Shown here in pieces: positions 28,663 to 40,100 of a stretch of DNA of 64,000 nt. Source of the stretch: Danio rerio (Eukaryota > Chordata > Actinopteri > Cypriniformes > Danionidae); NCBI RefSeq assembly GCF_049306965.1, contig NC_133194.1:4400001-4464000 (forward strand), written 5' to 3'. Made by a program: the position numbers and the translations under genes. Under the pieces are notes generated by a model, which was given only the letters and a program-made list of their open reading frames with translations, ran no database searches and was not told the DNA's origin. Position 1 is the first letter of the stretch, and each line of letters starts with the position of its first letter.

Positions 28663-31600
28663 ATGGCAGAATCTTCACCAACATCAACAAAAGGAAAAGT
28701 AACCAGGAGAGGAAGTCTAGAAGGTTTACCTCCATGTAAGTCAATTATCTTGAAAAAGTATAATGAATATTGTAGTATTTAATGTACAGTTCAGGAATGA
28801 ACACTTACTATCCTTCACCCTAGTCCCTGATTTATAATGTGTCGCCACACTAGAATGAATTGCCAATTACTCTGGCATTTTATGTCGTGGATGCCCTCCC
28901 AGCAACAGCTCAGCAAGGGGAAACACCCACCCACACACACTCATTCACTATGGTCAATTTATTTTACTCATGTCACTTATACCCAGTGGTTTAAAGAGTA
29001 CTGAAAAATCATACTCAAGTAAAAGTACCATTACTTGCCTAACATTTTAGTGCAAGTAGAGTAAAAGTATCTGTTGTAAATATTACTCAAATATAAGTAA
29101 AAAGTAGACCTTTTAAAAGTACTTAAGAGTAGTGAGTAGTGAGTATTACGCTGTGAAAAGCTGATGCGTTTACATGTAATTTGTGGATGTGTGTAAACGT
29201 AACATTCTGTAGTGCATTGAGTTATTGCCTAGCAGGCACACAATGTCATAGGATGTTAATATTAGGTTACATTTAGGTTGTGATGTCAAGTGACCAAAAT
29301 TCAACGTCTAGCCAGCTTCTAAAGATAACGTTATTTTGATGTTCAATAACAATGTTAAATGACGTTGATATATTGTCGATTTAAGGTTGTTAGAAAGTGA
29401 CCAAAATCCAATGTCGAGCCAACATCTTAAACCAACATCAAATTGACGTCAAATACTGCATTTATTCATCAGGTATGGCAACCAATATCCAACATCTGAT
29501 AGACGTCATAGTGATAACGTCAACACAACTTCAAGCTGTGACATCATTAGACGTTGATATTTGGTTGGTTTTTGGTTGGACATTGATGTTGGTCTGACAT
29601 TGAGTTCTGACGTCAACCTGATTTTCATTTTAATTTAATTCACCTTTATTTGTATAGCGCGTTTACAATGTACATTATGTCAAAGCAGCTTTACATAGAA
29701 GATCATAGTAAATACCAAACAAAACGCCATGTCCCCACAACATTGGGGTACAACGTCAATCTGACATCATGTTGATGTTGTGTGCTTGCCGGATGTTTAA
29801 GGCCATTTCGGTCCTCATACAGTAAACATCTGTCATCGTCTCATCAGTGACATGCATCTAAACAGTCTCTGGGTCAATGCGTGTAAAGATTTTGGACGTC
29901 TTCTTGGACACTTTTAATGCTTCCAAACAGTTTGCTGCAATTATAAATCGCCCATGTCTTGAGGTAGTTCATTATGAGGCGATTTACTTTCTTTGTGTGA
30001 TTTGATTGGACAGGACTTACAGGACTGATTTTTCTAATCTAAGAAAAAATAAAGTAGTGGAGTAAAAGTACAGAGACAGCACTAAAAATGTACTCAAGGG
30101 AGAGTAAAAGTACACATTTTTAAAACTTAGTAATTTACAATTCCTGAGAAAAAGTAATTAATTACAGTAATTTGAGTATTTGTAATTAGTTACCTTACAC
30201 CACTGCTTATACCATGCTATTAGACTGTGGGGGAAAACAGAGCACCCAGAGAGCACCCACATGAACACAGGGAAAACATGCAGTGCACAGAAATGCCAAC
30301 TGGTCCTTATTTTTGCTGTAATACTGTTGTTGGGCATTGAGGGTCAGTATAGTGACAGATGGCCAGTTGTTTCAAAGAGATTAGAAAACTAGAAACCTCA
30401 TAATTACTTTTGAGGTTATTACTTTTTACATTCAGCCAGCTTCATGAGATGCAATGTGGATGTTTAAAATAGTAAAATAAATAGTATAAAGGGGCTCACA
30501 GGCATCCTAACCCTAAATGATCAAACTAATGAATTTAATCATATCAGACCAGAACCTACACTGTGTCTAAACTTAAGCAGTGGGTGATTTATCGTCATCA
30601 TTTCTTTTCCAGTGATGTCCTCCACCAGTTTTCCACTGTCTGAGGAGCTTCAGTGCTCAATATGTCTGGATGTGTTCACTGATCCGGTCAGCACTCCATG
30701 TGGACACAACTTCTGCAAGAGCTGTCTGAATACATGCTGGAACAACAGCCAGACCTGCAGCTGTCCATACTGTAATGAAACATTCACACAAAGACCTGAT
30801 CTCAAGATTAACACAACACTCAGAGAGATCTCAGAGCACTATAAGGAGAAAAATCCTGCAAAAAAGCCAAGAATTATGTGTGAAATCTGTGAGGGCAGAA
30901 AGCTGAAAGCCCTGAAGTCGTGTCTGGTGTGTCAGAGCTCTTACTGTCAAACTCACCTGGAGCCTCATTTGAGAGTGGCAGGATTAAAGAAACACAAACT
31001 GATGGATCCTGTGAGGAATCTGGAGGACTATATATGTCAGAAACACGACAGACCTCTGGAGCTCTTCTGTAGAGATGATCAGACGTGTGTGTGTTCATTC
31101 TGTATTGAGAAAGATCATGAAAACCACAACACTGTTCCTCTAGAAGAGGAGAGTAAAGAGAAGAAGGTAAAAGATGATGACAAAAGAACTCGTATAATGA
31201 GAGATCAAATTTTATTTTATATATATATTTTTTTATATTCATTTTCTTTAATAAATCTCTGTTGTTGTAAGTGTGTCTGTTCTCTGTCTATAGACTGAAC
31301 TGATAAAGACACAAACAGATGTGCAGCAGATGATCCAGGACAGAATCAAGAAGATTCAAGAAGTCAAACACTCAGCAGGAGTCAGAAAAGTGAGTTAATA
31401 AAAGTTTAATATAAATGATACATGATTCACTCTAGTTCAGCAAGAGTCTAACAGCACTGAGAGTTTCAGTGTCCTCCACTGGTCTGCGTTAATTTCAGAC
31501 GGTTCAGACGGTCAGATTATTTATGCGATAGGTTTGGAGAGTCACTCTTTCTATAAGTGACATCTGTTGGTAGTAATAAATCTGTTTATTTATGATGGAG

Positions 31601-34599
31601 TCACTCATTTTAGTTAATTCGCTCAAAAAGTTTGTTCAAAATTACAGATTTTATTTTAGGACTTATTGACACTAAAGTGTTCTACAACTTTGTTTAAATC
31701 ACCTTTCGGTGGTTGCAGCAAAACAGACAAATCTGGCAATAATTTGTCTAAGACAAACCTACTCAGTATTTACCTTTTGCTTGTTAAATAGTTGTATAAA
31801 AACTATTTATTTCATGTAATCATGTTGATGGCCCCCTGGCCATTAGGAATGAAGGAGGTGGAGAACCTGTGAATTTTAAATAGTTTTAATGATGAAAATA
31901 ATTAAAACAAACAGGCGGCAGAAGCTGACCATCGGTGACCACCGCCAAACTAAAAGCACAAACATAATGGCTGTTTCTCAATTCAAAGAATGCAGAGAAC
32001 AGGCTTGCGTTCTTGTGAAGACCAGTCTTGCCAAGTCACCTTAGAAGAATGAAGGAGAACAGAGAACGCGTCCTGTGAGAAATTAGATGCTGCGTTCTTC
32101 CTAATGGTCACATGACCTTCGCGGGTTTTTAATGAAAGATGATTGAAACATTACAGCATTCATATAGCGATTTATTGTTTTTCTCCCTTTCATAATATAT
32201 ACTATGCATAAAAACATTTTCAATATACTCTGCATAATACAAATAAAACAGATTTTAACATGAATTAAAGCAAATAAACACCCTTAATGTGTTTATGCCT
32301 CTATTAACAATTTCATGGTAATGTTTATATTCATTGTTTCATTTAGGGAAACTCCTGAGATAAATAAGTGATATCTCTGAACTTAAATAAAAAACCTATA
32401 TACAATGCTGAGCTTCCCATATCCAGTCACAATGACTTCTGGGACTTCTAGAGCGAGTTTGCTGCTTAAGTGTGCATTGATGAGTCCTTGATATCAAGAC
32501 ACATCCAAGAAGTTTCACGCATCGTCTGTTCTGATGACGTTACACGAGAACAGGAGGACCCAAGACTGCTGAAGAACGCATATTGAGAAACAGCCATAAA
32601 GTGTCCTGGCCTGATTCTCTGTCATCTTCCACTGCTGTTTTTCTTTCGAGATCATCCAGAGCTCCGCTGTGAGACTCGAGACAGATGGTGTGTGCAGGTG
32701 ATGGTTGTTAGCACTCATGCCACCAGCCACGTACACCCTCACAACTCTCAACCCCGACCCATTCGCTACACCTAAATATCAGCATGACTGTGATGACTCC
32801 ATCATTGTCTCAGCAAACTCCACTAATAATGTCCTGACTGACCTGTTTGAGCAGATATACTCAGAGAAGGAGAAAGAGGATCATGTGGAGATCTTAACTG
32901 ATCTGATCCGCTCCATTGAGAGATGTCACACTAAACTGCTGAAGATGATGGAGGAGCAGCAGAAACCAGCAGAGAAACAGGAGGAAGAGCTGATTGAAGA
33001 GCTGGAGCTGGAGATCACTGAGCTGAAGATGAGAAACACTGAGCTGGAGCAGCTCTCACACACTGAAGATCACCTCCACCTCCTACAGGTCAGTCAACAT
33101 CTCTCTGAGCAATGACACACCAGAACACTCCCCATGCTGAAGGCTTTCTCCTCTCTCTCTCCTGCTGTAGAGTTACTCATCCCTGCACAGACCTACAGAC
33201 ACCAGGAACTGGCCTGAGATCAGTCTGAAGACTCTGGAGAATCTGGAGACTCTGAGAAAAACTTTAGATCACCTGAAGGACACAGTAGAGGAGAAACTCA
33301 GTCAAACTGGTATGTCAATCAAAAATAACTTATTATAAGTTCTGAAGAATGAGTCTGAGCTGAAATAAGAGTATATGACAGTGTTTGATCATGTATTTGT
33401 CATTATCAGTAATATTATCTCTGTATTTCCAGTATTTTTAAGTGTCCACAATCACAATATAAACATTGTGTCTGTGTTCATTGCCACAATATATGAATTA
33501 TTCAATATCTGCATATGCCGACCCATTCACTGAATTGCATCTGATGCATAAACAGAAACCCGCCTGATTCTCTAAAATCACGCATTGATCAGATGTAAAT
33601 GTGATGTTGCACATCATTCTTAAAATGTAACCTTAAAAGTTTTGTATAATTTCACACATGAAACATCTCAAAGATCTCCTCATGTTTTATTGTCATCAGT
33701 GTCTGCAGAGTTGAAGTGGATGCAGCAGTATGCAGGTACAGTGTGCTGAACTACACTAGTCTACACTCAGATTCAGTTCAATTTAATACAATTCATTTCA
33801 GTATTATTTGTGTTGTGCTTTACTCAGTATTTATTTGTTAAAAGCAGATTTTCAATAGGTGCATGTTATTACATTACTATAAAATCAGAAAAGGTAAAGG
33901 TGTTGTGAAATGAGTGGACAGTAGAGCTGAAAATTAAAATGTTAAAGAAACTTTTAAATATATATTTGCACACTCACAGCTCTAATACTTTAAAAAATGG
34001 ATTAAATATAACAATCATGATATTTGCACTGATAATTAGTGATTTTATATTCTGTTTTCTCAGTGGATGTGACTCTGGATCCTGATACAGCTCATCCAGA
34101 TCTCATCCTGTCTGATGATGGAAAACGAGTGAGAGATGGAGACATCAGACAGAAACTCCCAGACAAACCACAGAGATTTGATTACTGTGTCTGTGTCCTG
34201 GGAAAGGAGGGATTCTCCTCAGGGAGATTTTATTTTGAGGTGCAGGTGAAGGGAAAGACTGACTGGGATTTAGGAGTGGTCAGAGAATCCATTAACAGGA
34301 AGGGACAGATCACAGCGAGTGCCAGTAAAGGATTCTGGACTGTGGTTCTGAGGAATGGGATTGAATATAAAGCCTGTGCTAGTCCTCCTGTCTCTCTGCC
34401 TGTGAAAGTGAAGCCGCAGCGGGTCGGTGTGTTTGTGGATTATGAGGAGGGTTTGGTCTTATTTTATGATGTGGAGTCCAGCTCTCATATCTACTCTTTC
34501 ACTAGTCAGACTTTCACTGATAAACTCCACCCATTGTTTAGCCCATGTCCAAACTGTGCAGGTAAAAACTCAAACCCACTGATCATCACACCTGTCTAA
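28663..34599 (+). CDS. ftr: finTRIM gene B (RING, B-boxes, coiled coil, B30.2)
   Basis: Coding exons: 28663-28735, 30613-31166, 31294-31389, 32855-33088, 33171-33309, 33700-33735, 34064-34599; 555 aa, all phases consistent. The N-terminus [12 protein letters not shown] comes from exon 1; a second ATG ([11 protein letters not shown]) starts the RING exon. [31 protein letters not shown]-box 1 has the variant [10 protein letters not shown] shared with D. The B30.2 domain ends ...NPLIITPV and differs from its neighbours at a few clustered sites ([24 protein letters not shown]). Role by family: interferon/virus-induced E3 ligase. Intron 1 carries a DANA SINE split by a hAT; the intron before the coiled-coil exon carries a Harbinger-like MITE. 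Closest relative here in exon 2 is D. Confidence 0.9.
28793..30306 (-). mobile_element. DANA SINE split by a hAT element
   Basis: Minus-strand DANA pieces at ~28793-28983 (CCTAGTCCCTGATT, GTGGATGCCCTCCCAGC) and ~30214-30306 (GACTGTGGGGGAAAAC, ACATGCAGTGCACAGAAATG). The same SINE sits at the same distance after exon 1 in C and E, without this hAT. Confidence 0.8.
28984..30205. mobile_element. hAT element with perfect 8-bp target duplication
   Basis: The target duplication CTTATACC lies at 28976-28983 and 30206-30213. Ends CAGTGGTTTAAAGAGTA and GTTACCTTACACCACTG are inverted. The body has the ACTCAAGTAAAAGTAC words of this family and an inner block (~29226-29810) rich in CAACGTC/GACGTTG words. 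A piece of another retroposon (CACCTTTATTTGTATAGCGC) lies at ~29640. No transposase frame. Confidence 0.88.
31968..32596. mobile_element. PIF/Harbinger-like MITE (TAA duplication)
   Basis: TAA at 31965-31967 and 32597-32599 flank perfect 15-bp inverted repeats TGGCTGTTTCTCAAT and ATTGAGAAACAGCCA. The paralogous intron of gene D reads CAAACATAAAGTGTCC at ~46313-46326 with a single TAA, which is the unoccupied site. A 3-bp TWA duplication is the Harbinger signature. No transposase. Confidence 0.88.
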
Positions 34600-34808
34600 T
34601 ATTTGAAATGAATAACCCTAATTCTAAATATTACATATTATTATATAATTGTTTATTATTAAAGCTCCTGCAACTGAAAGGCAGAACATTTTCATTTTTT
34701 TAAAGCATAAATTTTGTGTTGAAATCCTAAAATGTAAAATCTGAAACTGTTTGATTTTGTTTTCTCTCGTCTCCTCCTGCAAAGTAACACTGATAATATT
34801 TTCATCTG

Positions 34809-34821
34809 AATAAACAATAAA
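34809..34821 (+). terminator. finTRIM B polyadenylation signals
   Basis: Two overlapping-region AATAAA hexamers (34809-34814, 34816-34821) in the CATCTGAATAAAC context, ~210 bp after the stop. Confidence 0.75.
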
Positions 34822-34989
34822 GAATGTTCACTGACAAATTCCAGTATTACTCAATGCCTGTTTCTCTCTTATGATGAACAAGTAGAGCACTATTAATATG
34901 CTTTCACAAAGTGTGTTTACTACACAGAAATATACTCGACAGCACAGTTAAATGTGTTTACATGTAATGTAAAGGTTATTTCTTAATTA

Positions 34990-35172
34990 TTTTCAGTTTT
35001 TTTTTTTACCTTTAATGTGATAGGACAGTGAAGGACAGGCAGGAAAGCATTGGGAGCAGAGAGACGGGAAAGTTCAGTATAGGACCCCAAACCGGGAATC
35101 AAACTCAGGTCACCGTGAGCATCTTGATGCTATATGTCAGCACGCTTGACCACAAGGCCATTGGCGCCGACT
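34990..35172 (-). mobile_element. tRNA-derived SINE, copy upstream of finTRIM C
   Basis: Read on the minus strand, the head GGCGCCAATGGCCTTGTGGT and GTTTGATTCCCGG resemble tRNA A and B boxes, followed by GTCCTATACTGAAC and CTTTCCTGCCTGTCC and ending in A-rich sequence. A second copy is at 51055-51240 in the C/E duplicated block. Confidence 0.7.
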
Positions 35173-36095
35173 AAATTCAGTTATTTTGCAATGCACAGGA
35201 AACAGATGAATAAATCTTGATTGTTTTCTGGATTAAAATGAAGACATTCAAAGATGCAAACAGGAAGATGGAAATGACTCAAGAAATAATTTAAATGTGG
35301 GTCAAGATAGGTCAAACTTACGTGGTCCACATATCAATTATTAACATCTGGGCCAAATACTACATTTGTCAGTTGGTCCATGTCTTGCGTGCCGCCTTAA
35401 AGACGGTGCCACCTCTGTCAAACTGGGGCCATGTTTGGTCCACATGCTGTATGCCAGAGCCGGATGAATGTCTGCTGTGCCAGCTTTATCCCAAATCTAC
35501 GCCAGAATGTGTTGCTACTGTATAAATATTCAGGAGTTCTTCACACTTTAATTCTTGTAATGAAGTATATTTCCCATTATAATCACTCGTCTTATTTGAT
35601 GCTAATAATCTATTGATGCTAAACATAATGTTTCATCATTTACACAAAGCACATTATTAGTAGCCTATAAACACTTCATAAACATTTCCTCCAGTTGTTG
35701 TACAAGATATCCTTTTCTCTAAGAGTGATTTCATCTCTGTTTGTGTAAGTTGTTGTTTAATGTTACTGATGGCTCAATATTGTCTCTGTACTCGTGAGTG
35801 AGTTTGATATATTTCTGTGTTGATTTGTGTTCAGAGCTTCAAATACAGAAAAACTGAATATAAAGATGAAAATGATCTGCTGCGCCAGAATACTCATTAT
35901 TTCAGTGTTTTTTCCGTCTTTATATATTGATTATTACTGCTTGTGTTTATTTTAGTGTTATTTCCTGTAAATATTGTCATTAGTCGTGTTATATAGTCTA
36001 TAATTTATGCTGTATAAAATTCAGTCAAATGTTAAATACTTATACTCCATTGAGGAAGAGGCTCTGAGAGGGAGGGAGGAGCCACTGAGCATCAG

Positions 36096-36276
36096 CCAAT
36101 GAGAGAGCTGAAAAATACTTTTACCTGTAAATCCAGGAGAGTGACGTCACTGCAGAGATTCAGAGAAAGTGAAATTACTCGACATGGACAAACTGGACGC
36201 CTGAAATGATCAAACTTTAAACAACTAAACATTTGAGCCGTTCAGAAACCACCGTGGACACATATAACACGTACAG
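36096..36276 (+). promoter_or_regulatory. Promoter and non-coding first exon of finTRIM C
   Basis: CCAAT at 36096-36100, CRE TGACGTCA at 36144-36151, ISRE-like GAAAGTGAAAT at 36167-36177, donor GTACAG|GTAAGA with exon end 36276. Order and spacing match D and E: CRE to ISRE start 22-23 bp; ISRE to donor 109-116 bp. Interferon and CREB/ATF input is inferred. Confidence 0.7.
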
Positions 36277-37116
36277 GTAAGACAGAAACATAAGAGAGAC
36301 TGAACTGAACAGTTTATTGATTGAGGTGTTGTTGGTTCTTCAGGTTTTCGGTCAGTTGAACAGAAGCAGGTTTAATCGTGTCAAATACTCAATTACTTTA
36401 GTTTTTTACTCCACTGTCAGATTTGTATTAACTGTAAGTTTACTTGATAAATTGTAAAGCCAAATTTTGTGCTATTGTCATTTTGTCATGTGAAATTAAG
36501 ACTAAAGAATGAGGAAGTGAAAGATCTGCAGACAAACTGAACACAGACCTGCTGCACTGCTGATGGAAATAAATTGTATAAACTTCAGTAACATTAAAGA
36601 TAAAGAACTTAATCTAATAGTTTCACTCTTTGGATGTAAAAATTGCATATTAATACACACTTAATATGAATTTATATATGTGTATTTTTATTCTAGTTGT
36701 ACTTTGTACTATCTTGAATCTAAACAGCAGGTTAAAGTTCAGATTGTTCAGAGTCTTTACTGTGTTTGAAAGGAGTAATTGTGTTTCTGCTTATCAGTTC
36801 TAGAGCATTAACTTTAATATTGACATTGTCCAGCACAATATTCAAACACTTTCTCCTTTTATTTCTGTAATTATGACAAACTTCAACATAAAATAAACAG
36901 ATGATTTATTAAATGTAATTATTGATATATTAGTTGTAAGATTTTAATTCGATTTTAATTTATTAAAATAAAAGATTTTTATGTGAATTTAAAATATTTT
37001 TCAGTATAGGCTATTAGATTTTTAATCTTTGCATTGTAATGATTTTTTTTTTAAATACAGGTGAATAATATTAATCACATGGCCCTCAGTGAAAAGGACT
37101 GAAGAGGTGAAGAACA

Positions 37117-40100
37117 ATGGCAGAATCTTCACCTTCATCAACAAAAGGAAAAGAAACCAGGAGAGGAAGTCTGGTCTTACCTCCAGGTAAGTCAATTATC
37201 TTGAAAAATATCTTGATGTTAAATAGCCTAAAGTTCAGGAATGAACACTCACTCAATATCCTTCGGCTTAGTCCTTGATTTTTCAGTGGTCGCTACAGTG
37301 GAATGAAACGTCATTTACTCTGTCATTTGTTTTACGCAGCGGATGCCCTTCCAGCCGCAACACAGCAAAGGGAAACACCCATAGACTCCCTCATTCACTC
37401 ACACAATTCACTAGAGCCAATTTAGTTTACTCATGTCACCTATAGTTCATGTGTTTGGACTGTGGGGGAAACCAGAGCACCTGGAGGAAACCCACGCCAA
37501 CACAGTGAGAACATGCAAACTCCACACAGAAATGCCAACTGACACTTGTTTTTGCTGTAATACTGTTGTTGGCCATTGAGAGGCAGTATAGTGACAGATG
37601 CACAAGTAAACGAGTAACCTCATTATAATTTACCTTTTTTAATTTTTCAGTGTTACCAGTGGTGTAAAAGTCACAAATTACAAATACTCAAATGACTGTA
37701 ATGGAGTAGTTTTTCTCAGCAACTGTAATTTACTTAGTAGTTTAAAAATGTGTACTTTTACTTTCCCTTAAGGACACTTGTTGTGCTGTATTGGTACTTT
37801 TACTCCACTACTTCCCTTCAACCTGCAGTCACTACTTTATTTCTTTCTTATCTATGGTGATTAGAAAACATCCAACCTAAAATCAACCTAAAATCAACCA
37901 AATATCAACGTCTAATGATGTTACAGCTTGATCTTGTGTTGACGTTACCACTATAACGTCTATCAGATGTTGGATTTTAGTTGCCATACCTGATAAATTA
38001 ATGTCAGTATTTTGACGTCAATATGATGTTGGTGTAAGATGTTGGGTCGACGTTGGATTTTGGTCATTTTCTAACACAACCTAAAATCAATCAAATATCA
38101 ACGTCTTTTGACGTCATTATTGAACATCAAAATAACTTTGTCCTTAGATGCTGACTAGACTTTGAATTTTGGACACCTGACAACACAACCTTATCGAACC
38201 TAATATTAGTGTCTTATGATGTTGTGTGCCTGCTGGGCAATGAAACTAAATGCACTACAGAATATTACGTTTACACACATCCACAAATTATATGGAAATG
38301 CATCAGCTTTTTACAGCATAATACTCTACTGAAAGAGCTACTTTTTACTCATACTTTAAATAATATACACAACAGATACTTTTACTCTACTTGCACTACA
38401 TTTTCAGGCAAGTAATGGTACTTTTACTGGAGTAGGATTTTTCAGTGCTCTTTCCACCACTGAATGTTACTGATCGCTCTTTACATTCAACCAACTTCAT
38501 GAAGAGCAACATGGAAGTCTAAAATAGAAAAATAAATAGTATTAAGGGGGCTCACAGGCATCCTAATCCTAAATGATCAAACTAATTAATCTAAATATAT
38601 CAGTGAAGAACCTTCAGTGTGTTTCAGATGTGTCTAAACTTTAGGAGTGTGATGATTGATCATCATTTCTCTTCCAGGGATGTCCTCCTCCAGTGGTCCA
38701 CTGTCTGAGGATCTTCGGTGCTCAATATGTCTGGATGTGTTCACTGATCCGGTCAGCACTCCATGTGGACACAACTTCTGCAAGATCTGTCTGAATAAGT
38801 GCTGGAACAACAGCCAGACCTGCAGCTGTCCATACTGTAAAGAAACATTCAGACAGAGACCTGATCTCAAGATTAACACCACACTCAGAGAGATCTCAGA
38901 GCACTATAAGGAGAAAAGGCCTGGGGAAAAGGCTGAAGTTGTGTGTGACGTCTGTGAGGACAGAAAGCTGAAAGCCCTGAAGTCGTGTCTGGTGTGTCAG
39001 AGCTCTTACTGTCAAACTCACCTGGAGCCTCATTTGAGAGTGGCAGGTTTAAAGAAACACAAACTGATGGATCCTGTGAGGAATCTGGAGGACTATATAT
39101 GTCAGAAACACGACAGACCTCTGGAGCTCTTCTGTAGAGATGATCAGACGTGTGTGTGTTCATTTTGCACCGAGACAGACCACAAAAACCACAACACTGT
39201 TCAAATAGAAGAGGAGAGTAGAATAAAGAAGGTAGAATATTATGAAAATAACACTAATATCCTGTGAAATCAAGGTTTATTTCATCTTGTGAGATGTCTT
39301 CAGTAAATCTGCTCCAAATGTGTTTGTTCTCTGTCTATAGACTGAACTGATGAAGACACAGAAAGATGTGCAGCAGATGATCAAGGACAGAATCAAGAAG
39401 ATTCAAGAGGTCAAACACTCAGCTCAAGTCAGAAAAGTGAGTTCATTCAATTAAGGTTCAACATCAATGCTTAATAATGTAGATAGTCCTTTAAAGTCTT
39501 TTCCAGACACTCTGTCTGCAGGTTACATTAACACACCAGTAAGTGGTCTTCATGAGTGAGGATAGTTAAAAACACTGATTGATTAAGGAACTAGTCTCCA
39601 CTACATTGTAATGGATTTAAAACTCTTAGTTGCTCAGAGAGGGTGTGAACAGAGTAAATAAGGGGTAATGTACATCTAGCTGGTTGTTATTCCGCAATAA
39701 ACCCCAACAGAATGATCAGGAGCCAACATAAGGAGCAGCACTTATTATACACCTCATATTCATACCGGGATACAGTCATATCACTGTTTACACTGCTTTA
39801 TAAACATGATGAGAGATGAAACTACATTTCCCTCATTCCTGTTTCCTTTCTTGTATGTCATTTTATCATCTTTAATTATTAGCACTCAAAACTACTGTTC
39901 TGGCAAGAGTTTATAGAATATTATAACATTAGTATTTCATAATATTTAATATTTTATAATCAACAACAGTGATGAAAGATGGCAGCAGTTTGTATGAAAT
40001 AGGAGAGCAAGACACTATTAATGACTTCAGTTACATGAGGCTGAATTATTAGTTAATGGGAACAAGGCACTCCCTAATGGTATGAATTGACCAATCTGAA

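Larger units (their letters stand above)
34990..38990 (+). repeat. Segmental duplication, copy 1 (5' half of finTRIM C)
   Basis: From the tRNA-SINE through the promoter, exon 1, intron 1 with DANA and hAT, and into the RING exon, the sequence is closely matched by 51055-~55080 at gene E. Examples of matched landmarks: GGTCCACATATCAATTATTA, GTTGTACAAGATATCC, CGACATGGACAA, and the hAT at the same site. The right boundary is blurred because exon 2 is similar in all copies. Confidence 0.8.

Noticed and set aside
30874-31242. Minus-strand ORF repeated opposite RING/B-box exons (also 38885, 44972, 54979)
   Set aside because: The same antisense frame recurs only because the sense exon is conserved; no antisense domain or splice logic is visible.
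32705-32854. ORF extension upstream of the coiled-coil exon of gene B (also upstream of 58388 in E)
   Set aside because: Using TTTGAGCAG as the acceptor gives a 234-nt phase-0 exon in all five genes, as usual in TRIMs; the upstream part is intron.
35080-35172. Possible tRNA gene on the minus strand (also 51150-51240)
   Set aside because: A and B box-like words are present, but a clean cloverleaf is not, and the unit continues into a SINE body duplicated at gene E.
37061-37089. Acceptor AAATACAG at 37060 for finTRIM C exon 1 (53170 in E)
   Set aside because: A and B lack it, while CCCTCAG or similar just before TGAAAA is present in all four genes with this exon; only the UTR length is affected, so this is left open.
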